NCBI RefSeq assembly: GCF_000447295.1 | Contig: NZ_KE650771.1 | Location: 6,003,622 to 6,067,621 of the forward strand | Origin: Fischerella sp. PCC 9431 | GTDB taxonomy: Bacteria; Cyanobacteriota; Cyanobacteriia; Cyanobacteriales; Nostocaceae | Length of the DNA stretch: 64,000 nt | Direction: 5' to 3' | Part shown: positions 43,127 through 51,893 of the stretch, one piece after another | Position numbering within the stretch: position 1 is the first letter of the stretch | Layout: every line of letters begins with the position of its first letter | The notes under the pieces: generated by a model | What the model was told of the DNA's origin: nothing | What the model saw: the letters and a program-made list of their open reading frames with translations, nothing else | The model's database searches: none | Translations under genes and position numbers: made by a program

Positions 43127-43420
43127 CTAATGTATCATAACTTTTGCTTTTGTATGTTCAGAAGTACAGCTAGCTACTTCGTCTATAAGAGTTGCAGATT
43201 GATTGATATCTGAAATTAAGACAGGGGTAGCATCTGGTAAGCTCCAAACATCTTCCAATTTTTCCCAAGAGGGAGCAAATGGTGGTAGTGCAAATGAACA
43301 AGCTTTCCAAGAAGCTTGTACTGGCGCTCCCAACTGTTGACATATACCACCACGACGCCCTTCTGGTTGGTAATAACGACAATATTTACAGGCAGAAGTT
43401 AAGTATTTAATGTTTTTCAT
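43127..43420 (-). CDS. small Cys-containing cyanobacterial protein
   Basis: 97 aa. N-terminal CKYCRYYQPEGRRGGICQQLGAPVQASWKACSFALPPF contains four cysteines (C11, C14, C27, C41) spaced like a metal site, conserved-looking in cyanobacteria but unnamed. The rest (about 50-97) is polar, without a domain. No signal peptide or membrane span. The ATG lacks a clear ribosome site. It stands alone between two intergenic repeat regions. A zinc or iron-sulfur binding role is only inferred from the cysteines. Confidence 0.65.
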   Translation of the reverse strand: MKNIKYLTSACKYCRYYQPEGRRGGICQQLGAPVQASWKACSFALPPFAPSWEKLEDVWSLPDATPVLISDINQSATLIDEVASCTSEHTKAKVMIH

Positions 43421-43920
43421 ATATTATGCTGCCTTCTAAGGCTTATTGACATAATCTAATTTTGCATACACTTATCAATCATGTTTTGTACCAAAAAGCA
43501 TATTTATATATGGGTTATAGCGATCCCCAAGAAGGATATTGCTTTAGATTCTTTTTATCTTCGTGTTATGTTTGTCAATTATTTAGTTAACAATGCGACA
43601 TACAACAATACAATTTGACATATGCCTGATTTTAGATAAAACTAGCTGGGGATCAAGGCTAAAGTAAAAGCTATTGATGCGTGAATCTTTTTAATGTAGC
43701 AGCAGGATAGAGAGCTTCACATGATTTTTCTATATATTCTGGCATAGTAGATAAAGAGAAAAGGTAACATACATAACCTTTGAAGACATAGATAGTTACA
43801 ATTCATCCAAAGCACAAACTTCGACTTTGAATATCAATTAAAAGGGAACTCTTAACGGGGAACAGGGAACAGGAAACAGGGGAAGATAAAGGAGAAAATT
43901 CTTCCTTGTCCCAGTTCCCT
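43421..43920. other. intergenic region, nothing recognisable except short repeats
   Basis: AT-rich with a GGGGAACAGGGAACAGG type repeat near 43856-43880. I see no gene, tRNA or clear terminator. Confidence 0.4.
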
Positions 43921-44472
43921 CTAACGAGAAAACTTTTTAGCAGCACACAAACAACAAATACCCCAACGCTGGAGTTCACCGGGGGGTGTGGGAGATTCAC
44001 ACTCAGGACAAAGGGGTAAATGGTGCGATCGCGCTTGTATTGCTACTGCCCAATCTGCAAAAGTTGTATTAGCATCACCAGCATCGGAATTGAGATGATT
44101 TTCTGGGGCGATTTGTTTACCAAGGTAACTTGGATGCTGGGGATTTACAGATGAGTTTGGTTGATCAGCAACTTGTTTGCTAGAGTGCCACTCAGCAGTT
44201 GAAAAGCGAATATCTACCAAAGGATTAGGTAGTAGTGCATTTAATTTTACAAGTAGCCGTTGACGTTCAAAAGTCAAGTTCTGCGCCCAAGCAGCACTAG
44301 AAGTTGCCACCCATAACACGTTACGCTGAATTGACAATGGACGAGTATGAGCTGCTACTGCTGTTCCGACAACTTCAGACCAACATTTGAGCAAACGTTG
44401 AAATGGTTGCTCTTGTAGTTTCGTCTCTAGTTGGAGAATATTTAAGATATCATTAACAGATTTCAACGACAT
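43921..44472 (-). CDS. DUF721/DciA-like protein with C-terminal zinc ribbon
   Basis: 183 aa. The N-terminal half (about 1-95) has the DUF721 (DciA) fold: VNDILNILQL, LLKCWSEVVGTAVAAHTRPLSIQRNVLWVATSSAAWAQNLTFERQRLLVKLN. DciA proteins load or activate the replicative helicase DnaB in bacteria lacking DnaC. After a low-complexity linker, the C terminus carries CPECESPTPPGELQRWGICCLC, a CxxC...CxxC zinc-ribbon-like site. Size and ribbon are as in other cyanobacterial DUF721 proteins; the helicase role is inferred from family. Confidence 0.8.
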   Translation of the reverse strand: MSLKSVNDILNILQLETKLQEQPFQRLLKCWSEVVGTAVAAHTRPLSIQRNVLWVATSSAAWAQNLTFERQRLLVKLNALLPNPLVDIRFSTAEWHSSKQVADQPNSSVNPQHPSYLGKQIAPENHLNSDAGDANTTFADWAVAIQARSHHLPLCPECESPTPPGELQRWGICCLCAAKKFSR

Positions 44473-44649
44473 CCTAGTTTATGAGCGTCACAATTAAATT
44501 TAGTTGATGCATTAAATATATGTAAATGTACGATAGTGTTGGTACAAAGATATTTTTAATCAATATTAAAGAACAATTGGCGATCGCAATTGGCTTTTTT
44601 AGTTTACCTTTTGATTAATCTGGCAGTCTAGGTTTGAGGCAGATAGGCA

Positions 44650-45843
44650 ATGAGTCAAAACCCTGTGGTAGATTCGGGTGCAAAATCCTCCAAAACACCT
44701 GAGTTAAAGCCAGTACTTGCAGCAGCACTGGCGAGTTTAGAAGTACAACTGGATCAAGAATTGGCACGTTATCGACGTACACGATTTACATATAAGACAC
44801 TTAGTCAAACTCGTATGGGTACTCCCATCAGTAGTAAATTTCAACAGATAATAGCCGGTTCGACAACTGAAGTTAAAACCCCATCATCAGTCACCGACAG
44901 TAGTGAGGATATTTCCTCACCATCAATATCTGAACCAGATACCCAAGAACAAGTACCAACCTCAGTCAAGGAAGAATCTACACAGCAACAGCACACTTCC
45001 ACTATTCCCTCTCCACCTGAACCAAATTCCGCTAGTATTGTGCCTGCGTTAATTAAAACAGATGAGAGTGAGAATCTGATCAAGCCAGACGACGCACCCA
45101 AACCACCTGATGACTATTTGGAATCGTCAGAAGCATTGCTGCGAAGTTTAACGGAAGAACAATCATCAACCCAAAAACATAAGAATTCTAATGACACTCT
45201 GCTCTCACCTTTGGGTATAGGCTCAATGCTACTGCTGTTGATGGCAAGTTTGAGCTTGAGTTATGCAGCATTTAATCTGAAAAGTTTGCCGAATTTCAGT
45301 TTCGGCGGTTTATTTAAAAAAAATACCCCTAATAACCAACCAACAACAAACAACCAACCAAAAATCACCGCAGTCGCAGAACCAGAACTTACACCCATCC
45401 CTAAAATTCCCAATCTAGAGAGGAGCGAATTTCCAGAAGTCAAAAATCCTAATGATGTTGTTGGTTTAACACCAAAATCCCAGCCAACACCCGTCAAAGA
45501 ATCGAGCCAAGTTGCTCAAAATTCGACAATTGCACCCGAGACTTCTACAGAAGCACAACCAACATTCTCGCCGATCGCATCACCAACTGTTGCGTCAAAA
45601 CCAACACCAACCATACAAAATATCGATGATCCAGAAATAAAACCATCGAGGGATGGATTTTTTTACATCTTTACAGATAATCAAGATGAAAAAACCTTCA
45701 CTACACTCAGGCAAGTAGTTCCTGATGCTTATTTATCAAAAGATAAAAAAGTAATTTATCTAGGAGCTTTCAAAACTAAAGAACAAGTCAAAAAACAGAT
45801 GCAATTTTTACAAAGTCACGGAATTACAGCCAAACTGGAGTAG
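44650..45843 (+). CDS. SPOR-like domain membrane protein
   Basis: 397 aa. A cytoplasmic N-terminal part with a conserved start (ELKPVLAAALASLEVQLDQELARYRRTR), a Ser/Pro/Thr-rich disordered stretch (about 70-180), one transmembrane segment (about 185-207, PLGIGSMLLLLMASLSLSYAAF), a Pro/Thr-rich periplasmic linker, and a C-terminal domain (about 335-397, GFFYIFTDNQDEKTFTTLRQVVPDAYL...IYLGAFKTKEQVKKQMQFLQSHG) that looks like SPOR (peptidoglycan-binding). Bitopic topology with a terminal SPOR domain fits a septal or cell-wall-associated protein; in filamentous species cell-cell junction location is possible. Divergent from the DciA-like gene. Confidence 0.75.
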   Translation: MSQNPVVDSGAKSSKTPELKPVLAAALASLEVQLDQELARYRRTRFTYKTLSQTRMGTPISSKFQQIIAGSTTEVKTPSSVTDSSEDISSPSISEPDTQEQVPTSVKEESTQQQHTSTIPSPPEPNSASIVPALIKTDESENLIKPDDAPKPPDDYLESSEALLRSLTEEQSSTQKHKNSNDTLLSPLGIGSMLLLLMASLSLSYAAFNLKSLPNFSFGGLFKKNTPNNQPTTNNQPKITAVAEPELTPIPKIPNLERSEFPEVKNPNDVVGLTPKSQPTPVKESSQVAQNSTIAPETSTEAQPTFSPIASPTVASKPTPTIQNIDDPEIKPSRDGFFYIFTDNQDEKTFTTLRQVVPDAYLSKDKKVIYLGAFKTKEQVKKQMQFLQSHGITAKLE

Positions 45844-46004
45844 TTGATACAGCAGATTTCATAAAATATAATCGACCTTGGCTTGAATTTGGTAGTGGCG
45901 TGTCTAGCCTAAAATAATGCAATAGAAAAAGTTCGTAGTAGACGCTGTCTTCGCCGGAAAACTAAAAATCTAATGCATAATTTTAGTCTTGTCACGCCAG
46001 TAGG

Positions 46005-46462
46005 GTGCGTTATGGCTTCGCTATCACGACCAAAAATTACCGAATGGTGCGTTGCGCTGCGCTGCGCTACAACACACCCTACAAAACTACAAAACTGAGT
46101 TTTAAATCAGGTTTCTGAGTTTTAGATCAGGTTTCTGAGTTTTAAATCAGGTTTCTGAGTTTTAAATCAGGTTTCTGAGTTTTAGATCAGGTTTCTGAGT
46201 TTTAGATCAAGTTTCTGAGTTTTAGATCAAGTTTCTGAGTTTTAAATCAAGTTTCTGAGTTTTAAATCAAGTTTCTGAGTTTTAAATTAGTTTCACGGGT
46301 GATAAAACAGATTTTACAGGCAAAAAGATGGCTTTTGGCTCGTAAATCTCTTACTTGCGTCAAATAACTTAAATTTGCTGGTGCGTTATGGACGGAACGT
46401 CCTAACGCACCAAAAATCACCAAATGGTGCGTAGATCGGCGCGACAACACACCCTACAAAAC
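46005..46462. repeat. 20-bp tandem array between two direct repeats
   Basis: From 46095 to 46290 the unit GTTTCTGAGTTTTAAATCAG repeats with exact 20-bp period (nine full units plus a partial one). It is flanked by two roughly 85-bp direct repeats (about 46005-46090 and 46379-46462) that share GGTGCGTTA...CGCACCAAAAAT...CACCAAATGGTGCG...CAACACACCCTACAAAACT. No gene; the rest of the 1-kb gap between the SPOR-like and PspA genes holds dispersed hairpin repeats. Confidence 0.9.
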
Positions 46463-46841
46463 TGTCAACATCAATCGGGTGGAGTATACGATTCAAATAA
46501 ATCAAGTAGTCTGCTGAAGTAGATTTTCACTATGAGACTGCTATTGCAATCGCAGGCGGATTTTTTAAACATTTGGGATTTTGATCCACCAAGACACAAA
46601 GAAAACTTTGTAAACCATTTCGGCGAGCGCAAAAACCATTTGGTGCAAGATGTAAGGTTAAGGATAAAGAAAAATTTTATCTTTTTCACATGCATCCATA
46701 CTTGTGCAAGAAGTCTATTCTGGATAGGTGTAGGACAATAGGGGAAAGGTAAGTCAAAACTCAAAATAAAAAATTAATATTCTTTTTACTTTTTGTTTGT
46801 TTGGCTTTTGAACTACCCTGAGAACGTAGCTGGAGGGCGAG

Positions 46842-47552
46842 ATGGGATTAATTGATCGGATTGGGCGGGTAATTCGTGCTAACGTCAACAGTCTGATTGG
46901 GTCTACGGAAGATCCAGAAAAAATTCTGGAAAAAACCGTTTTGGAAATGCAGGATAATCTGGTACAACTGCGAAAAGCGATCGCAGCTGCGATCGCCAGC
47001 CAAAAACGTACAGAACGTCAAGCAGCACAAGCTCAATCCGCAAGTGAAGACTGGTATCGTCGCGCCCAATTAGCATTACAACAAGGTAACGAAGTCCTAG
47101 CACGTGAAGCCCTCACGAAACGTCGTGCTTACGAAGACACAGCCACAGGACTTTATAATCAAGTACAAGAGCAAAGTAGCGTTGTCGATCGGCTCAAAAA
47201 AGATATGCGATCGCTAGAGCTAAAGATTACCGAACTTAAAACTAAAAAAGATATGTATATTGCTCGCGCTCGGTCTGCGGAAGCTAGCGTGAAACTTCAA
47301 GACTTACTAGAAGGCGTTTCTAGTACAAGCAGCTTGAGTGCTTTTGAGCGCATGGAAGAAAAAGTTCTCCAATTAGAAGCCCAAAAAGAAGCAATAGCCG
47401 TTACGGGAACGGATGAATTAGAAAAACGCTTTGCAGCCCTGGAATCGGAAGTAGATACCGAACTATCACAGATGAAAGCAAAATTACCTAGTAGTACGGA
47501 AAATACACAATCAACACCACAGCAATTACCCCAAAGCGAGAATCAAGCGTGA
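46842..47552 (+). CDS. PspA/IM30-family protein
   Basis: 236 aa, almost entirely helical coiled coil (about 20-190): MGLIDRIGRVIRANVNSLIGSTEDPEKILEKTVLEMQDNLVQLRKAIA, the PspA/IM30 start, then GVSSTSSLSAFERMEEKVLQLEAQKEAI. Membrane-associated ESCRT-III-like rod or ring former that protects membranes. The C terminus lacks the Vipp1 extension, so it is the PspA-type paralogue of the downstream vipp1 gene. Good ribosome site GGAGGGCGAG before the ATG. Gap to vipp1 is 308 bp and contains G/A-rich repeats (GGGTGAAGAG type) and a GATCCCC array at 47762-47800. Confidence 0.9.
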   Translation: MGLIDRIGRVIRANVNSLIGSTEDPEKILEKTVLEMQDNLVQLRKAIAAAIASQKRTERQAAQAQSASEDWYRRAQLALQQGNEVLAREALTKRRAYEDTATGLYNQVQEQSSVVDRLKKDMRSLELKITELKTKKDMYIARARSAEASVKLQDLLEGVSSTSSLSAFERMEEKVLQLEAQKEAIAVTGTDELEKRFAALESEVDTELSQMKAKLPSSTENTQSTPQQLPQSENQA

Positions 47553-47860
47553 TTGGGCAATTTGTAAGTTAAAAGCATATCTTAAGAATAAGGGTTTATT
47601 AAGGATGAAGGATGAAAGGGAAAAGACTAAGGGTGAAGGGTGAAGAGTGAAGGGGGAAAGAAAATGAGAACTGAAATTAGTCTGAAAAGATTAATTAAAT
47701 TTAAATAAGTAGTTTTCATCAACTGCGTACAAATAAGAATATGACTCTGAAAATTTCTACCCCGACCCCCCGATCCCTGATCCCCGATTCCCGATCCCCA
47801 TTTTCAAATCAAGCTAATTGCCAAAGTCGCGCGTAAATCTTTCAAAGGAAAAACAAAATT

Positions 47861-48649
47861 ATGGGATTATTTGATCGCATTAGGCGAGTAGTCAGCGCCA
47901 ACCTCAATGATTTAGTCGCTAAAGCCGAAGATCCTGAAAAAATGCTCGAACAAGCAATCCTGGAAATGCAGGAAGACTTGGTTCAGCTGCGCCAGGGAGT
48001 AGCTCAAGCGATCGCGGCTCAAAAACGCACTGAAAAACAGTATAATGATGCCCAAAACGAAATCAACAAGTGGCAACGCAATGCTCAACTCGCACTACAA
48101 AAAGGTGACGAGAATTTAGCACGCCAAGCTCTAGAGCGCAAAAAGACTTTTACCGAGTCAGGAACTGCTCTCAAAGCCAGCTTAGAACAGCAAACAGCCC
48201 AAGTTGACAATCTCAAGCGTAACTTAATCCAGCTCGAAAGCAAAATTTCTGAAGCTAAAACGAAAAAAGAAATGCTTAAAGCTCGGATCACTGCTGCTAA
48301 AGCTCAAGAGCAACTCGAAGGTATGGTGCGAGGTATGAATACCTCTTCAGCTATGGCGGCTTTTGAGCGCATGGAAGAAAAAGTCCTAATGCAAGAAGCC
48401 CGCGCCCAATCAGCAGCAGAATTGGCTGGCTCAGATTTAGAGCATCAATTTGCGGCTTTAGAATCTAGTAGCGACGTAGACGATGAATTGGCAGCTCTCA
48501 AAGCTTCCCTGGCTCCCGCTCCTACTCCTCCTGCACTCCCAGCCCAAGAATCTACCACTAACACCCAGCCACCAAACACTTCTAAATCTAACAATGAAGT
48601 CGTTGATGCTGAGTTAGAATCGCTACGCAAGCAATTAGACCAGATGTAG
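47861..48649 (+). CDS. vipp1: Vipp1/IM30 membrane-shaping protein
   Basis: 262 aa. MGLFDRIRRVVSANLNDLVAKAEDPEKMLEQAILEMQEDLVQLR is the canonical Vipp1 N terminus, followed by the helical core and the signature MNTSSAMAAFERMEEKVLMQEARAQ. A Pro-rich linker (about 220-245) leads to a C-terminal helix (VVDAELESLRKQLDQM) characteristic of Vipp1, absent from PspA. Vipp1 forms rings and rods that remodel and maintain thylakoid membranes. Paralogous to the 46842 gene (tandem duplication). Ribosome site AAGGAAAA before ATG. A candidate terminator follows. Confidence 0.93.
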   Translation: MGLFDRIRRVVSANLNDLVAKAEDPEKMLEQAILEMQEDLVQLRQGVAQAIAAQKRTEKQYNDAQNEINKWQRNAQLALQKGDENLARQALERKKTFTESGTALKASLEQQTAQVDNLKRNLIQLESKISEAKTKKEMLKARITAAKAQEQLEGMVRGMNTSSAMAAFERMEEKVLMQEARAQSAAELAGSDLEHQFAALESSSDVDDELAALKASLAPAPTPPALPAQESTTNTQPPNTSKSNNEVVDAELESLRKQLDQM

Positions 48650-48674
48650 AATTTTGATCATACTTTTGATATTG

Positions 48675-48700
48675 ATCCCACATCCGTAAAGGTGTGGGAT
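48675..48700 (+). terminator. hairpin downstream of vipp1
   Basis: Stem ATCCCACA/TGTGGGAT with a 10-nt loop, 26 bp after the vipp1 stop, weak T-run. Followed by a GGGGATC repeat tract (48713-48745). Confidence 0.5.
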
Positions 48701-48944
48701 TTCGCGTCAATTGGGGATCGGGGATCAGGGATCGGGGATCGGGGAGACAAGGGTAGATAATTCAAGTTTGTTAGTAGATTGTTTTAATTCATATTTTTTA
48801 GGTTTTGTCAAGGTATCTTATTAAGAAATATAAATAGTTTATAGTGAGAATAATTATTAAATATTGACTATGGATGATTGACTAGTTTGAGATAGAGTAA
48901 TTTTGTGTGTCAAATGATAACGATACCACCATTAGGAGACGGGA

Positions 48945-49274
48945 ATGAGTAAGGGTGTCAAAATTATAACTGATGCTGAGTTTGAAACCGAAGTTTTGCA
49001 AGCCGAGGAGCCAGTATTAGTTTACTTTTGGGCTTCTTGGTGCGGTCCTTGTCAATTGATGGCGCCACTAGTGAACCTTGCTGCGAATAACTATAGCGAT
49101 CGCTTAAAAGTAGTGAAAATGGAGGTTGACCCTAATCCTATTACTGTTAAGCAATATCAAGTAGAAGGAGTACCTGCTCTCAGGCTGTTCCAAGGTGACA
49201 ATATTTTGGCATCTACAGAAGGAGTTATAGGTAAAGAGAAATTAATCAGTTTCTTAGATACTCACTTAAACTAA
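48945..49274 (+). CDS. thioredoxin
   Basis: 109-residue thioredoxin fold with the redox motif WASWCGPCQLMAPL (Cys 32, Cys 35) and cis-Pro loop GVPALRLF. N-terminal MSKGVKIITDAEFETEVLQAEEPVLVYFWA is normal for the cyanobacterial thioredoxin-like group that is more divergent than TrxA of the m type. Cytosolic disulfide reductant; electron donor (FTR or NTR) and partner proteins unknown. Ribosome site AGGAGACGGGA upstream of the ATG. It stands alone, 296 bp after vipp1. Confidence 0.9.
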   Translation: MSKGVKIITDAEFETEVLQAEEPVLVYFWASWCGPCQLMAPLVNLAANNYSDRLKVVKMEVDPNPITVKQYQVEGVPALRLFQGDNILASTEGVIGKEKLISFLDTHLN

Positions 49275-49546
49275 TACTCCACCCGATTGATTTTGACAGG
49301 TCGCGGGCGTTCAGATCCCTGACTTTTTTAAAAAAGTCGGGGATCTATGGTCTCTCATAATTTGCATGGTGGACTACTAGTCATTGGTCATTGGTCATTA
49401 GTCATTAGTCATTAGTCATTATGTATTTTAAACAAATCACATAGACACTTTGGTGGCTTCCCGTAAACGCGAAAGCAGTTTTTCGTAAAGTAGGGTAGAA
49501 CAAATGACAAATGATTAATGATTAATGACAAAGGACAAATACTCAA
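49275..49546. repeat. intergenic repeats (GTCATTA heptamers)
   Basis: About six tandem GTCATTA/GTCATTG heptamers near 49378-49420. A hairpin with a GTCGGGGATC segment lies at 49310-49345, close to the thioredoxin end (possible terminator: CCCTGACTTTTTTAAAAAAGTCGGGG). Confidence 0.6.
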
Positions 49547-50731
49547 ATGCAATTTGCCAAACGCTTACAGCCCTTACAATTTAATGTATTTGCCGATATG
49601 GATAAAGCCAAGGCGAAAGCTTTGGCTGCCGGACGGCAATTAATAGATTTATCATTGGGATCTGCGGATCTGCCAGCTGCATCACATGTAGTAGATGCGA
49701 TCGCTCAGTCTTTGTATGATCACAATACCCACGGCTATTTGTTATTTCATGGTACTCAAGGCTTTCGTCAAGCTGCGGCGCAATGGTACGAGCAAAAATT
49801 TGGTACTGCTGTAGATCCAGAAACTGAAGTGCTACCACTGATTGGTTCTCAGGAAGGGACAGCTCATTTACCCTTAGCAATCCTCAATCCAGGAGATTTT
49901 GCTCTGTTACTTGATCCGGGTTATCCTTCCCATGCTGGGGGAGTTTACTTAGCTAGTGGTCAAGTTTACCCCATGCCACTACGCCCAGAAAATGATTTTT
50001 TACCTGTATTGGCTGACATTCCCACACCTGTATTGGCACAATCACGGATGATGGTGTTGAGCTATCCCCATAATCCTACCAGTGCGATCGCGCCATTATC
50101 TTTCTTTCAAGAAGCAGTCGCCTTTTGTCAACAGCACAATCTTGTTTTAGTTCACGATTTTCCCTACGTTGATTTAGTCTTCGAGGAAAAAGAAATAGAG
50201 GATTCAAAATCTATCGCCCCCTCGATTCTGCAAGCAGACCCCCAAAAAACTGTCTCGATAGAATTTTTCACACTTTCCAAATCCTACAACATGGGCGGTT
50301 TTCGGATTGGCTACGCCATTGGGAATGGTGAGTTAATTCGGGCTTTGCGTCAAGTCAAAGCAGCAGTGGATTTTAATCAGTATCGTGGTATTTTAAACGG
50401 TGCGATCGCGGCTTTGGTTGGACCACAAGACTCAGTTAAAGTCTCTGTTGATAAATTTCGTCAGCGTCGGGATGTCTTTGTGAATGCTTTACATCGCATC
50501 GGTTGGCAAGTTGCTATACCCAAAGCCACAATGTACGTTTGGGCAAAATTACCGCAACCGTGGAGTCAGAATTCTGTGGAATTTTGTACCCAACTAGTAG
50601 AAAAAACAGGAGTAGCTGCTTCTCCTGGTGCTGGTTTTGGCAAATTTGGGGAAGGTTATGTTCGTTTTGCTTTGGTACATGAGCCAGGGATCTTAGAAAC
50701 TGCTGTTAGTAGAATTGCTGAGTTTTTATAG
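49547..50731 (+). CDS. PLP-dependent aminotransferase (class I/II, LL-diaminopimelate aminotransferase-like)
   Basis: 394 aa. MQFAKRLQPLQFNVFADMDKAKAKA, HGYLLFHGTQGFRQAAAQWYEQKFG, LPLIGSQEGTAHLPLAILNPGD, DPGYPSHAGGVYLASG, SYPHNPTSAIAP (Asn for PLP), HDFPYVDL (Asp/Tyr), SKSYNMGGFRIGYAIG with the Schiff-base Lys and the C-terminal GYVRFAL Arg. The family is closest to cyanobacterial DapL-like/aspartate-type aminotransferases; the DAP assignment is a likely annotation, but substrate is uncertain. Cytosolic. Preceded by repeat DNA; no operon partner. Confidence 0.85.
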   Translation: MQFAKRLQPLQFNVFADMDKAKAKALAAGRQLIDLSLGSADLPAASHVVDAIAQSLYDHNTHGYLLFHGTQGFRQAAAQWYEQKFGTAVDPETEVLPLIGSQEGTAHLPLAILNPGDFALLLDPGYPSHAGGVYLASGQVYPMPLRPENDFLPVLADIPTPVLAQSRMMVLSYPHNPTSAIAPLSFFQEAVAFCQQHNLVLVHDFPYVDLVFEEKEIEDSKSIAPSILQADPQKTVSIEFFTLSKSYNMGGFRIGYAIGNGELIRALRQVKAAVDFNQYRGILNGAIAALVGPQDSVKVSVDKFRQRRDVFVNALHRIGWQVAIPKATMYVWAKLPQPWSQNSVEFCTQLVEKTGVAASPGAGFGKFGEGYVRFALVHEPGILETAVSRIAEFL

Positions 50732-50761
50732 CTAAATCAAGAATAAATCAAACTATATTAA

Positions 50762-50815
50762 GTTCGTAGTAAGGACTTTAGTCCTTTCTTGAGGACTAAA
50801 GTCCCCACTACAAAC
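50762..50815. repeat. dispersed hairpin repeat (GTAGTAAGGACT family)
   Basis: Same double palindrome as at 2193-2247 (AAGGACT-TT-AGTCCTT, then GAGGACT-AA-AGTCCCC), directly in front of the second MITE-like copy. Confidence 0.7.
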
Positions 50816-50836
50816 CTTTGGTTATTTGCGCTGTCT

Positions 50837-50941
50837 TATACCGATTTAAAAAATGTTTGCGACACATTCAGAATATGAGACGCGATTTATCGCGTCTGGT
50901 ACAAGATTCATCTGTCGCATTCTTTTTTCAAATTGGTATTA
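50837..50941. mobile_element. MITE-like element, copy 2
   Basis: 105 bp, with left end TATACCGATTTAAAAAATG...GCGACA and right end TCGCATTCTTTTTTCAAATTGGTATTA, the same terminal repeats as 2341-2463, plus a CGCGAT..ATCGCG centre. The right end abuts the tenA-like stop codon. Confidence 0.6.
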
Positions 50942-50952
50942 CTTGTAATCAA

Positions 50953-51579
50953 TCACTCCCCAAATTGCCATGCTGCTTGAAAGAAATTTTGCTCACACAA
51001 CATCGCATAGCGATAAGTAGAGTGGACTAAAGTAGAATTAGTTGCAAAACGCTCCACTAGACTTTCTAGTTGTTGCACTAGTGGCTGAAAATCTGAGCTA
51101 CTGTAAGTACGAATCCAATCAGCGTATTGATGATTTGGGATACCGTCTTGAGCTAAATTTTTTCCCAAAAAGGCGTATAGACGCATACAAGGAGACATTG
51201 CAGCAGCTGTTAAACCCACATCCCCACTCCAAGCAGTGGCTAGCAAAAAGTCTGTATAGTGGCGTGTTGCGGCGTCCGGTTGCACAGAGTGCAAATCAAC
51301 TCCCCATTGAGCAGCATAACCTTCATGCAGGCGCAGTTCTTGCAATACACCACTAGCTAATTCATGAAATATTATAAATGCTTGCCAATCGGGTGCTTTG
51401 GCGGCGGCGGCACTGTAAGCACGAGCAAATGCTTCTAAGAAAAAAGCATCTTGACCGACATAATAGGCAAATTTTGCTGACGGGAGAGTTCCATAAGCAA
51501 TACCTTCAACAAAGGGATGTAATAAACAAGCTTGTGCTATATCTAGATTTGCTTCCCACAACTGCTTGGAAATAGTCAT
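50953..51579 (-). CDS. TenA-family protein (thiaminase II-like)
   Basis: 208 aa of all-helical TenA/heme-oxygenase-like fold: SKQLWEANLDIAQACLLHPFVEGIAYGTLPSAKFAYYVGQDAFFLEAFARAYS, then FHELASGVLQELRLHEGYAAQWG, HYTDFLLATAWSGDVGLTAAAMSPCMRLYAFLG with the family's conserved Cys, and CEQNFFQAAW with the conserved Glu. TenA salvages pyrimidine products of thiamine breakdown. Which substrate is used is inferred. No TPP riboswitch was recognised upstream. ATG at 51579 has no strong ribosome site. Confidence 0.85.
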   Translation of the reverse strand: MTISKQLWEANLDIAQACLLHPFVEGIAYGTLPSAKFAYYVGQDAFFLEAFARAYSAAAAKAPDWQAFIIFHELASGVLQELRLHEGYAAQWGVDLHSVQPDAATRHYTDFLLATAWSGDVGLTAAAMSPCMRLYAFLGKNLAQDGIPNHQYADWIRTYSSSDFQPLVQQLESLVERFATNSTLVHSTYRYAMLCEQNFFQAAWQFGE

Positions 51580-51893
51580 TGGTCATGAATCAGTTAACAG
51601 TTAACAGTTAACAGTTACCAGTTTAACTTGATAACTGATAACTGGTAAGTCCTCCTTATCCCCTATCCCCTTTCCCCCAATGCGGTTCGGATAAGACAAA
51701 CCGATTAACATTTAAACCCACCGGAGACGCGATAATACTCTTACGAGAAGCCGCTCTTACGAGCGTCTACGTGTCTGGTACAATACCAAAATTATGACGA
51801 AAAATTCTTAACCGAACCGTATTGGCCTTTCCCCGTTCGCGTAAGCGTCTCCGTAAGGAGAATCCCTGATCCCCCTTCCCCAATCCCCGATCC
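51580..51893. repeat. intergenic repeats (TTAACAG heptamers and dispersed segments)
   Basis: Three tandem AGTTAAC/TTAACAG heptamers (51597-51620) and an inverted partner (TGATAACTGATAACTGG), then repeats like GCGTAAGCGTCTCCGTAAGGAG seen elsewhere, and a GATCCCC tract. No gene is supported. Confidence 0.7.

Noticed and set aside
46471-46764. 97-codon minus-strand frame downstream of the 20-bp array
   Set aside because: Composition is unlike a protein, includes dispersed repeat hairpins and has no ribosome site.
50953-51700. TPP riboswitch upstream of the tenA-like gene
   Set aside because: The leader contains only TTAACAG repeats; no CUGAGA-type thi-box motifs were seen.
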